Source: JAXLYE01 sp046351595 (GTDB lineage Bacteria > Myxococcota_A > Polyangia > Palsa-1104 > JAEUJZ01). From it: 64,000 nucleotides of DNA. The position numbers and the translations under genes were made by a program. Below, piece after piece: positions 9,886 through 18,984 of the stretch. How positions within the stretch are numbered: the stretch's first letter is position 1; each line of letters begins with the position of its first letter. The stretch covers positions 806,001-870,000 of the forward strand of contig JAXLYE010000002.1 of the NCBI GenBank assembly GCA_046351595.1. Reading direction: 5' to 3'. The notes under the pieces were generated by a model, which searched no databases, had not been told where the DNA came from, and saw only the letters and a list, made by a program, of their open reading frames with translations.

Positions 9886-12548
9886 ACATCACGCTGCCCG
9901 AGCTGTCGCTGATCGCGCTCGTCGGTCCGTCGGGCGCCGGCAAGTCGACCTTCGCGCGCGCGCACTTCCGCCCGACCGAGGTGCTGTCGTCCGACGCCTT
10001 CCGCGCGCTGATCAGCGACGACGAGAACAACCAGGGCGTGTCGCCCGACGCGTTCGAGGCGATGCACCTTTTGGTGTCCAAGCGGCTGCGCCACGGCCGC
10101 CTCACCGTCGTCGACGCGACGCACCTGCAGGAGGCGGCGCGGCGGCCGCTCATCCAGCTCGCCAAGGAGCACCACGTGCTGCCGGTGGCGGTGGTGTTCG
10201 ACGTGCCGCTGTCCGTGTGCCTTGCGCGCACGTCGGCGCGCAGCGATCGCAGCGTGCCGCCCGCGGTGGTGCGGCAGCAGCACCAGCTCTTGCACCGGGT
10301 CCTGCGCGAGCTGGAGCGCGAGGGCTTCCGCCGCGTCTTCATCCTGCGCACGCCCGAGGAGATCGAGGCCACGGCGATCGAGCGCGTGCCGCTGCACTGC
10401 GACCGCCGCTTCGACCGCGGGCCGTTCGACCTGATCGGCGACGTGCACGGCTGCGGCGCCGAGCTGCGGGCGCTCGTCGAGCGGCTCGGCTACACCGGCT
10501 CGCCGCCGCGTCACCCCGACGGGCGGCGCGTAGTCTTCCTGGGTGACCTGGTCGACCGCGGCCCCGAGATCCCGCAGGTCCTGCGCCTGGCGATGGACAT
10601 GGTCGAGGCCGGGAGCGCGCTGTGCGTGCCCGGCAACCACGAGATGAAGCTTTTGCGCAAGCTCAATGGCCGCGAGGTCAAGGTCGCGCACGGCCTGGCC
10701 GAGACGCTGCAGCAGCTGGAGCCCGAGCCGCCCGAGTTCATGAGCCGCCTGCGCGCCTTCCTCGACGGGCTGGTGCCGCACTACGTGCTCGACGGCGGCA
10801 AGCTGGTGGTCGCGCACGCCGGCCTCAAACAGTCGCTGCAGGGGCGCGCCAGCGGCTCGGTGCGCGACTTCGCGCTGTACGGCGAGACGACGGGCGAGAC
10901 CGATCAGTACGGGCTGCCGGTGCGCTACAAGTGGGCCGAGGAGTACCGCGGCGACGCGCTGGTCGTCTACGGCCACACGCCGGTGCCCGAGCCGGAGTGG
11001 CTGAACAATACGCTCTGCATCGACACCGGCTGCGTCTACGGCGGGCGCCTGACCGCGCTGCGCTACCCCGAGCGTGAGCTCGTCTCGGTGCCGGCGGCGC
11101 GCGAGTACTGCGCCCCGACGCGGCCGTTCCTGCCGCCGGGCGCGGTCGCGGGCAGCGCGGGCAAAGCGCCGGTGATCGCCGACGACCTGCTCGACATGGA
11201 GGACGTGCTGGGCAAGCGCGTGATCAGCACGCGGCTCCTCTCCAGCGTCACCGTGCACGAGGACGAGGCGCTGGCGGCGCTGGAGGCGCTGTGCCGCTTC
11301 GGCGTCGACCCGCGCTGGCTCATCTACCTGCCGCCGACGATGTCGCCGAGCGAGACGTCGCGCCGGCCCGAGCTGCTCGAGCACCCGGACGAGGCTTTCG
11401 CCTACTACCGCGACGCCGGCGTCGGCGAGGTGATCTGCCAGGAGAAGCACATGGGCTCGCGCGCCATCGTCGTCGTCTGCCGCGACGCCGAGGTGGCGCG
11501 CCGTCGCTTCGGCGACCCCTCGGGCCTCGCCGGCATCTGCTACAGCCGCACCGGCCGCCGCTTCTTCGACCCGCACGCGCCCGGCGATCCCGGCGGCGAC
11601 AGCGGCGGCGACGGCGGCAGCGGTGACGCCGGCTCGCTCGAGGCGGCGCTGCTCGAGCGGGTGCGCCGCGCCGTGACCGCGGCCGGCCTGTGGCAGGAGC
11701 TCGAGACCGACTGGCTGTGCCTGGACTGCGAGCTCATGCCGTGGTCGCTCAAGGCGCAGGAGCTCTTGCGTGTGCAGTACGCCGCCGTCGGGGCCGCGGG
11801 GCGGGCGGCGCTGGCCGCGGCCGTCGCGGCGCTGGACGCGGCGCTGAGCGCGACGGGCTCGCCGGCCGCTTCCGATCCGTCGGTGTCTGCGAGCAGCCGG
11901 CCGGAGCTCATGGCGCTCGTGGCCCGCACCCGCGAGCGGCAGGCGCTGCTCGAGCGCTACGTCGCTGCCTACCGCCGCTACTGCTGGCCGGTGCAGGGCA
12001 TCGGCGACCTGCGCCTGGCGCCGTTCCACATCCTGGCCAGCGAGAGCGGCGTGCACACCGACCGCGACCACCTGTGGCACATGCAGCTGCTCGGCCGCCT
12101 GGCCGCCGCCGACGCTGCCGGATCGGAAGACGGCGCGGGCGTGCTCGTCGCGACGCCGCACCGCGTGGTCCGGCTCGGCGACGCCGCGGCGGTGCAGGAG
12201 GCGACCGCGTGGTGGCAGGAGCTGACCGAGCGCGGCGGCGAGGGCTTGGTGGTCAAGCCGCTGTCGTTCATCACCCGCGGCCCGCGCGGCCTGGTCCAGC
12301 CCGCGATCAAGTGCCGCGGCCCCGAGTACCTGCGCATCATCTACGGCCCCGAGTACTCGCGCGCCGAGAACCTCCACCGCCTGCGCAGCCGCGGCCTGTC
12401 GCACAAGCGCACGCTGGCGCTGCGCGAGCTGGCGCTGGGCATCGAGGGCCTGGAGCGCTTCACCCGCCGCGAGCCGCTGCGCCGCGTCCACGAGTGCGTC
12501 CTCGGCGTGCTCGCCCTGGAGAGCGATCCCATCGACCCGCGGCTGTAG
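9882..12548 (+). CDS. pnkp: Pnkp, polynucleotide kinase-phosphatase-ligase of the Hen1/Pnkp RNA repair system
   Basis: 888 residues, close to the family length of about 870. Three modules are seen in order. A 5'-kinase has the P-loop GPSGAGKST (15-23, Lys21/Ser22, the same numbering as C. thermocellum Pnkp). A binuclear metallophosphatase runs from about 185, with DLIGDVHG, FLGDLVDRG, GNHE and GHTP. The C-terminal ligase/adenylyltransferase carries the nucleophile motif EKHMGSRA (Lys522). Known chemistry: healing of 2',3'-cyclic phosphate and 5'-OH ends from tRNA or other RNA cleavage, then sealing with Hen1, which is required for full ligase activity. It begins within the last codons of hen1. 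No nuclease toxin gene is next to it. Confidence 0.94.
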   Translation: MNITLPELSLIALVGPSGAGKSTFARAHFRPTEVLSSDAFRALISDDENNQGVSPDAFEAMHLLVSKRLRHGRLTVVDATHLQEAARRPLIQLAKEHHVLPVAVVFDVPLSVCLARTSARSDRSVPPAVVRQQHQLLHRVLRELEREGFRRVFILRTPEEIEATAIERVPLHCDRRFDRGPFDLIGDVHGCGAELRALVERLGYTGSPPRHPDGRRVVFLGDLVDRGPEIPQVLRLAMDMVEAGSALCVPGNHEMKLLRKLNGREVKVAHGLAETLQQLEPEPPEFMSRLRAFLDGLVPHYVLDGGKLVVAHAGLKQSLQGRASGSVRDFALYGETTGETDQYGLPVRYKWAEEYRGDALVVYGHTPVPEPEWLNNTLCIDTGCVYGGRLTALRYPERELVSVPAAREYCAPTRPFLPPGAVAGSAGKAPVIADDLLDMEDVLGKRVISTRLLSSVTVHEDEALAALEALCRFGVDPRWLIYLPPTMSPSETSRRPELLEHPDEAFAYYRDAGVGEVICQEKHMGSRAIVVVCRDAEVARRRFGDPSGLAGICYSRTGRRFFDPHAPGDPGGDSGGDGGSGDAGSLEAALLERVRRAVTAAGLWQELETDWLCLDCELMPWSLKAQELLRVQYAAVGAAGRAALAAAVAALDAALSATGSPAASDPSVSASSRPELMALVARTRERQALLERYVAAYRRYCWPVQGIGDLRLAPFHILASESGVHTDRDHLWHMQLLGRLAAADAAGSEDGAGVLVATPHRVVRLGDAAAVQEATAWWQELTERGGEGLVVKPLSFITRGPRGLVQPAIKCRGPEYLRIIYGPEYSRAENLHRLRSRGLSHKRTLALRELALGIEGLERFTRREPLRRVHECVLGVLALESDPIDPRL

Positions 12549-12665
12549 CCCCGCCGCCCCGCCGACCTGCCGACCTGCCACGCGCCTGATCCGGGCCGCT
12601 AGACGCGCCTTCTAGACGCGCAAGACAAACATTGTCAAGCGTGTGCGGAGGCGGTATGCCAGCGC

Positions 12666-13190
12666 GTGATGTCGAGGTCGAAGTCGATGTTGATGCGCAT
12701 GAAACTTCCCAAGAGCGTCTCGTCCTCCTCCTCTCTCCTTGCAGGCGCGCTGCTCGGGCTGGGCCTGGTCGCCGGCTGTGCCTCGCTGCCCGTCGCGGTG
12801 CCGGTGCTCGAGCCGCGACTCGGTGCGCCGCCCGAGCCCGCCGCCTACCACCGCGCCGGCGCCACCGCGGCCGAGGCCGAGGCCGAGGCGCGCTCGTGCC
12901 ACGAGGTCGCCAACAAGCTCGTGCTGGGCGAGTCGCCGCTGGCGCTGGAGCCGACGCACAGCCAGTCGATCCAGCTCGACGATCTGGCCAGCCAGTGCAT
13001 GGAGAAGCGCGGCTACGCGCGCGGCGTCCAGCTCGCGTCGGCCGAGGCGGCGCCGTCGGCGGCCGAGCCGGGGGCTGCTTCCGGGGAGTCGGCGGCGGAG
13101 TCGGCCCCGGGAGCGGCGGCGCCGGCCGCGGCGGCCGAGGCGACGCTCTCCGCGGGCGAAGAAGAGGCCGACGACGGCGACGAGGAGTAG
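12666..13190 (+). CDS. Small lipoprotein with acidic low-complexity tail
   Basis: Up to 174 residues. The signal peptide ends in the lipobox LVAGC, so the mature protein should be a lipoprotein. A short conserved-looking part (SCHEVANKLVLGESPL to MEKRGYARGVQLA) is followed by an Ala/Glu/Ser-rich tail ending EEEADDGDEE. Several starts are possible: GTG-ATG at 12666/12669, or ATG at 12687, 12693 and 12699. The last gives the shortest normal signal peptide (MKLPKSVSS). A 13-bp palindrome GACAA-ACA-TTGTC lies at 12624-12636 upstream. Function unknown. Confidence 0.7.
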   Translation: MMSRSKSMLMRMKLPKSVSSSSSLLAGALLGLGLVAGCASLPVAVPVLEPRLGAPPEPAAYHRAGATAAEAEAEARSCHEVANKLVLGESPLALEPTHSQSIQLDDLASQCMEKRGYARGVQLASAEAAPSAAEPGAASGESAAESAPGAAAPAAAAEATLSAGEEEADDGDEE

Positions 13191-13549
13191 CGCCGCGCGT
13201 GGTGCTCGGCGGCGGGCCGGGCCCGGCCAGGTCAAGCCGTGCTGGGCCGTGCTGGGCCGGGCCGCGCCAGTCCGGGCCAACCGGACGCCTCCCGTACGAA
13301 GGTCCGGTGCCGCAGCGTTGACACGGCGCCAACAGCATCCCTATGCTGAAAAGGCCCGTGTGGTTCTCAGTCAATATCCGTCACGAACCTGATGTGCTGG
13401 CGCGCTGACGCCGGGATCGGGCGGGCGCACGCCCGTTCTCCCGCTCCCGTCGTCGAGGCTCGCTCTCAAGCTCCCGAACCCTGAACTCGGAACCTGGGGA
13501 TGCCGTGCCCGGTCTTTTTTGCCGGGTCCCGCCCCCGAAGGAGAAGCAC
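13191..13549 (+). other. Intergenic region with the kamA leader, no gene seen
   Basis: The 359-bp gap holds GC-rich CGTGCTGGGCC direct repeats near 13236-13260, then the promoter listed separately. No open frame with a start signal or codon bias was found. Confidence 0.6.
13318..13347 (+). promoter_or_regulatory. Sigma-70-like promoter upstream of kamA
   Basis: TTGACA at 13318-13323 and TATGCT at 13342-13347 are separated by 18 bp. Transcription would start near 13354 and give a leader of about 195 nt before the ATG at 13550. Confidence 0.55.
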
Positions 13550-14950
<1,401 letters not shown>

Positions 14951-15021
14951 GCTGCGCAGGCCGCGGGTCGGCCCGCAGCGCCCAGTTCCTGTCGTCCCAA
15001 TACACCCCTTCAGATCCACCG

Positions 15022-15342
15022 ATGCCGGTCGTCACCTTCGAGCCGCTGGGCCAAAAAGTCGAGTGCTCGCCCACCGAGAACGTGTTCGCCGCGGCGCGCC
15101 GCGCCGGCCTGGCCATCCCGACCGCGTGCGTCGGCCGCGGCACCTGCGGCCTGTGCCGCGTCAAGGTCCTGGGCGGCGAGGAGTTCCTCTCGCCGATCAA
15201 CGCCATCGAGAAGAAGCACCTGGGCAACACGTACTTCATCACCAAGCTGCGCCTGACCTGCCAGCTGCAGGTGAGCGGCGACGTCACCCTGCTCATCCCC
15301 GACGCGCCGCGCACCCTGAAGAAGCTGCCGCGGATCCCTTGA
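15022..15342 (+). CDS. Plant-type 2Fe-2S ferredoxin
   Basis: 106 residues with the [2Fe-2S] ligand pattern CVGRGTCGLC plus a later Cys in RLTCQLQ, giving C-X5-C-X2-C and a distal C of the adrenodoxin/plant ferredoxin fold. It begins MPVVTFEPLGQKVEC and is a normal single-domain length. It follows the KamA-like gene on the same strand. I infer a shared role as the reductant for the radical SAM cluster, which normally needs a low-potential one-electron donor; this pairing is plausible but not proven. Confidence 0.87.
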   Translation: MPVVTFEPLGQKVECSPTENVFAAARRAGLAIPTACVGRGTCGLCRVKVLGGEEFLSPINAIEKKHLGNTYFITKLRLTCQLQVSGDVTLLIPDAPRTLKKLPRIP

Positions 15343-15472
15343 TACAGGGGGCACCAAGCAAGCAAAATCGGCGAGCCGTCGGTGGCGGCTGTAATTAAGC
15401 GGGCTCAACGTGAGAACTCGCCTGCTGAGCTCTGCTTGAACCCGTTCACCGCTGGCTCGTCTTCAACACCGC

Positions 15473-15913
15473 TCAGATTTCGCTCGTCACTGCGATGAAC
15501 CCGGCGAAGCGCTGGAAGTCGGCGACGTTGTAGGTAATGAGCTGCGGTACGTCGAAGGCCAGCATGGTCGCGACGATGTTGGCGTCGTGGACCTGCTTGC
15601 CGCCGCAGGGGACCTTATCGAGCAGCAGGTAGAGCTGCTGCGTCACCAGCGCGTGGTCCTCTGCGACGACAAACTGCTGCTCGTACTCTTGCGCTATAGC
15701 GATCGTGTCGGCGGCCCGCAGCGGCTGCGCGAACACCTGCGGTCGAGAGAGCCCCGCGAGCAGCTCCCGCAGGACCTGGCGGCTCACCCACACTTCGCAG
15801 TCGCAATCGAGGAGCCGCCTCAGAACCCCGCGCGCATGGAAGTAGCGTGGTGACTCTTTGAGCACCGCGCTGATGAGGACGTTGGTGTCCAGAAAGACGC
15901 GGTCAGCGATCAT
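15473..15913 (-). CDS. PIN-domain ribonuclease toxin (VapC-like)
   Basis: 146 residues. It begins MIADRVFLDTNVLISAVL, with the first catalytic Asp in FLDTN. The tail has DANIVATMLAFDVPQLITYNVADFQRF, with the later acidic residues of the PIN nuclease site. In VapBC systems such proteins cut tRNA or rRNA until bound by antitoxin. It overlaps the upstream antitoxin gene by 11 bp. The DNA here is visibly less GC-rich than its surroundings and uses more A/T-ending codons, suggesting recent gain. Confidence 0.83.
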   Translation of the reverse strand: MIADRVFLDTNVLISAVLKESPRYFHARGVLRRLLDCDCEVWVSRQVLRELLAGLSRPQVFAQPLRAADTIAIAQEYEQQFVVAEDHALVTQQLYLLLDKVPCGGKQVHDANIVATMLAFDVPQLITYNVADFQRFAGFIAVTSEI

Positions 15914-16133
15914 CGTCGCCGTATAGCTCTTGCCGGCTAAAGGTGACGCCTTCGGGCCACGGACCGACGCTCAAGGTCGGAAGACGGCTCAGGAGCGAGG
16001 GCTCCGAGCGGACCGGCCGGCTCTTGCGGACGATGACGGTGATGTCCGCCTCGCCCGGATCCACATCGTCGGGGAGCTGGACGACCACCTTACGATCGGC
16101 AGGCACAGTAACGTGCAAGTTCAGGTTGCGCAT
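15903..16133 (-). CDS. Antitoxin partner of the PIN toxin
   Basis: 76 residues, beginning MRNLNLHVTVPADRKVVVQLPDDVDPGEADITVIV, followed by a Ser/Leu-rich tail ending QELYGDDDR. The N-terminal beta-strand motif resembles antitoxins that bind DNA and neutralise PIN toxins with the C-terminal tail. The gene lies immediately upstream of the toxin and overlaps it, as is usual for such pairs. Autoregulation is likely, but no operator was identified. A structured repeat element lies about 125 bp upstream. Confidence 0.75.
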   Translation of the reverse strand: MRNLNLHVTVPADRKVVVQLPDDVDPGEADITVIVRKSRPVRSEPSLLSRLPTLSVGPWPEGVTFSRQELYGDDDR

Positions 16134-16458
16134 GGGCTCGGTTCTCGTCGAGAAGGCTTGAGGCGTTTATAGACAGCCCGTCCCACATCGGCAAGCGCCA
16201 AGACCATCGCCTCAACACCTCAGCTTGTCCGCGTTTGAGCTTGCCCCAAGCACAACTTGGGGCACCTTCCCGTGCCCCCTCACTCGGCAAAGCCGAGTGA
16301 GCCTCATCGTTTTACTTCGTGGCGCCGCGCGCTTCCCTCGCGGGTTGGTCCCGGACAAAGTCCGGTACCCTGTGTATGAGACAGCCGGCGCGACGGGCGG
16401 TGGAATCGCTGCGCCGCGGCGGGCTGCCGAGAAGGTCAGGCCCTCGCGGCCGGCCGGG
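16134..16458. other. Intergenic region carrying a hairpin element, no gene seen
   Basis: The 325-bp gap between the antitoxin start and the copper lipoprotein stop holds the multi-hairpin element described at 16258-16376. I see no gene in the rest. Confidence 0.6.
16258..16376 (-). repeat. Multi-hairpin intergenic element, copy A
   Basis: On the minus strand the element reads from ATACACAGGG, through a 10-bp hairpin with a TTT loop and one mismatch (ACCGGAC/GTCCGGG), a CGCG-rich hairpin, then CTCACTCGGC-TTT-GCCGAGTGAG, and ends with GGGGCACGGGAAGGTGCCCC. The same order of blocks recurs at 60184-60290, with base changes that keep the stems paired. It could be a REP/MITE-like repeat or a structured leader RNA; both copies sit upstream of a minus-strand gene. 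Confidence 0.7.
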
Positions 16459-17751
16459 CTAGCAGCGCGTCTGCGTGCAGGCGCTGAACTTGCTGGAGCA
16501 GGCCTGGCTGACGCAGTCGTTGCAGTCCGCGCCCGCCGGGCCCTTGCACTTGCTCTCGCAGGCGCCGTTGCCCCGGGTGAAGAAGCACAGCAGCGCGTCG
16601 GACAGCGGCTCGCTGGCGGCCTCGCAGCTGTCGACGACGCAGCCGTAGAAGCCCTCGTTGTCGCGGGCGCTGAGCGCGGCGATGGCGCAGCTCATCGAGA
16701 CCTGGCACGACTTGCTGCCGGTGCCGACCCAGCGCGGGTTCTTGCAGCCCTCGAGCTCGGGCTGGCGCGGGTAGTACGAGCCGATGAGCATGCACATCTC
16801 GTCCTTGGTGCTGGCGCCCTGGATGACGGTGCGGTCCTCGTCGTTCTTGTAGTCGCAGCGGTAGTCGAGCGCGGAGCCGGCGCGGATCGTCAGCGCCGGC
16901 TCGAAGGTGCGCACCGGCACGTTCTCCCACTCGGTGTTCTGGTACAGCGGCTGCAGGCTGCGGCCGCCCGCGCCGGCCGGCGGCTCGGCGACGAAGGCCT
17001 CGTAGTTGACGCCGCGCTTGTGCATGTGTGACTGCACATTGGTCAGCTGGATGTCGCTCGAGATGTCGCAGCGCATGCGTGCGCTGGAGCGGCTGTGCGG
17101 GCCGATGTGGATGAACGGGTTGTAATAGAACAGCAGCCCGCCCTGCTGGCGCAGCTTGTCGTCGGGGATGGTGTAGACGTTGACGCGCGTCTCGGCGGTC
17201 AGCGACTCGTTCGAGGCGTTCAGGTAGTGCGTGTTCATCAGCAGCACCGCGCCGCCCGGGACCTTGAACGCGGTGTCCGGCGGGTAGGTGATCATCGAGC
17301 CGCCCTCCCGCTTCTGCGCGCCGGCGAGCACGCCGGTGACCTGCCAGTCCGCGGTGGCGCCCTCGGGGCAGTCCATGATCGTGCTGGTGTCGCGTGCGCG
17401 GCCGCGCTCGTCCTGGGTCGGCAGCTGCTGGTACGGCGTCAGGTACAAGAGCACGTGGTGGCTGCCCGGCGTGTAGCGCACCTCGTCGTGGTTGATGTTC
17501 AGGCCCTCGGGCGGCGCCACGAAGAACTGGCAGCGCTCGATCTCCTGACCGGGGCTGAGCGTCGAGACCATCTTGAACTGCTGCCCCTGCCCGCGCGGCG
17601 GCGGCGCGAGGTTCGCGGGGTCGTCGGCGCCGCAGCCGATCGCGCCCAGCGGCACGAGCAAGAGCGACCCGAGGGCCGCGCCGCAAAAGCGCGCGAGCGG
17701 GCGGGCGGGCCGACGAGAGGGACAGGACGAGTCGAGCCGATCAGCGGTCAT
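16459..17751 (-). CDS. Copper type II monooxygenase-like lipoprotein (PHM/DBH fold)
   Basis: 430 residues. The signal peptide ends in the lipobox AIGC, so the protein should be exported and lipid-anchored. The body carries the full ligand set of peptidylglycine/dopamine beta-monooxygenases: SHHV (His98-His99), NTHYLN (His175), QSHMHKRG (His242, His244) and DEMC (Met319), giving both CuH and CuM sites. A Cys-rich C-terminal extension of about 90 residues contains some 15 cysteines and may be disulfide-bonded. Activity is probably ascorbate- or reductant-dependent hydroxylation in the envelope; the substrate is unknown. Its 5' end is 204 bp from the stop of the upstream minus-strand operon. Confidence 0.8.
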   Translation of the reverse strand: MTADRLDSSCPSRRPARPLARFCGAALGSLLLVPLGAIGCGADDPANLAPPPRGQGQQFKMVSTLSPGQEIERCQFFVAPPEGLNINHDEVRYTPGSHHVLLYLTPYQQLPTQDERGRARDTSTIMDCPEGATADWQVTGVLAGAQKREGGSMITYPPDTAFKVPGGAVLLMNTHYLNASNESLTAETRVNVYTIPDDKLRQQGGLLFYYNPFIHIGPHSRSSARMRCDISSDIQLTNVQSHMHKRGVNYEAFVAEPPAGAGGRSLQPLYQNTEWENVPVRTFEPALTIRAGSALDYRCDYKNDEDRTVIQGASTKDEMCMLIGSYYPRQPELEGCKNPRWVGTGSKSCQVSMSCAIAALSARDNEGFYGCVVDSCEAASEPLSDALLCFFTRGNGACESKCKGPAGADCNDCVSQACSSKFSACTQTRC

Positions 17752-17955
17752 TGCAGACTCCTTGCGAAGACAGGGGCCGTCCGGAGAGCGCGCGCAGCAT
17801 AGCAGCGGGCGTCCGCGCTGCCAGCTGGCGAGCAGCCGGTATCACGCCTGCTCGCGTCGGAGCCTACGGCTGCGGGCGGTCAGCCGGCGGGCGCCAGGTC
17901 CGCCAAAGGAACCTCGCGACGAAACTGGCGACGCACCGCGAGATGAGCCGCGAGA

Positions 17956-18984
17956 TCAGCCGCCGTGGCCGCCGCCGCGGAAGCCGCCGTGACCGTGGCT
18001 GTGGCCGTGGCCGTGGCTGGGCCCGTGGAAGCCGCGCGAGTAGCCGATGTGGCTGGGGCGCGCGTGCGGCCCGCCGAAGCCGCCGCGCGAGCGCATGAAG
18101 AAGGCGGGGCTCGACAAGAGGGTCGCGCGCGGCCGCAGCGAGTAGCGCGTGCGCACCAGGCAGCGCGAGAACGAGGCGGAGTCGCCGGCCTCCCCGAGGT
18201 CGGCCAGGTCGGCGAGGTGCAGCGACAGGCCGGCCTGCTGGTAGGCGGTGAAGCTCGCGTGCAGGTCGTCCTCTTCGACGGTGTCGCTGTCGCGGTGCTC
18301 GACGACGTAGAGCACGCTGCGGATGCCCTGCTGCACGAGCGTCGCGGCGTCCGGCAGGTCCGCGGGCCCGAGCGCATAGCGGTTGTCGTAGGCCTCGTCG
18401 TCGGGCTGGCTGTCGCGGTAGGCCAGGCGCCAGGCGTCGAGCAGGAGCACCGGCCGGCTCGAGCGCTCGTTCGGATCGATGGCGCGCGGCCGCATCGAGA
18501 CCAGCGCCGCCAGCGTCTCCTCGGCGGGCACGACCTCGCGCGGCGCCGGCCAGTTATTGAAGGTCAGCACCAGCGACACCGGCACCGCGGCGCGGTGCGA
18601 CAGCGCATTGCCGAAGGCCACGGCCGCGGCGCCGCGCAGGTCGACGACGATCAGCGTGTCCGCGGGCAGGCCGGCGCTGGCCAGGCGGGCGGCCGCAGCC
18701 TCGGCGCGGTGCACGATCGACAGGCCGCCGGTGTCGGGCAGGACCCCGGCCATCGGCGCGTCGCCGAGCGCCGCCAGGAGCGTGCTCTTGCTGTAGCGCG
18801 CCCAGACATTGGTCGGCGGCAGCAGCCAGGCCGCGTAGGCGTCGGCGTAGGCCGGCAGCAGCGCGGTATGGCCGGGCGGCACCTCCTCGGCGCGCGCCAA
18901 GAACGTGCTCGACGGCGTCGGCGGCGCGGTGGCGCACGCGCCCGAGAACAGGACCAGCGGGCCGATCACACGGCGCGGGTGCAT
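17956..18984 (-). CDS. Lipoprotein with Gly/His-rich C-terminal tail, last gene of the ATP-grasp operon
   Basis: 342 residues. MHPRRVIGPLVLFSGAC gives a short signal peptide with the lipobox FSGAC. The central part is predicted alpha/beta (LIVVDLRGAAAVAFG, VSLVLTFNNWP, RPVLLLDAWRLAY, IRSVLYVVEHRDSDT), perhaps a cryptic Rossmann-like domain. The last 50 residues are RGGFGG followed by His/Gly repeats, ending GGFRGGGHGG. The start codon overlaps the stop of the ATP-grasp gene by one base (TGATG), with GGAGG upstream. The RGGFG-like tail beside a glutathionylspermidine-synthase-like enzyme recalls YgiB/YgiC of E. coli, though the remaining sequence is not obviously YgiB-like. Function unknown. 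Confidence 0.75.
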   Translation of the reverse strand: MHPRRVIGPLVLFSGACATAPPTPSSTFLARAEEVPPGHTALLPAYADAYAAWLLPPTNVWARYSKSTLLAALGDAPMAGVLPDTGGLSIVHRAEAAAARLASAGLPADTLIVVDLRGAAAVAFGNALSHRAAVPVSLVLTFNNWPAPREVVPAEETLAALVSMRPRAIDPNERSSRPVLLLDAWRLAYRDSQPDDEAYDNRYALGPADLPDAATLVQQGIRSVLYVVEHRDSDTVEEDDLHASFTAYQQAGLSLHLADLADLGEAGDSASFSRCLVRTRYSLRPRATLLSSPAFFMRSRGGFGGPHARPSHIGYSRGFHGPSHGHGHSHGHGGFRGGGHGG

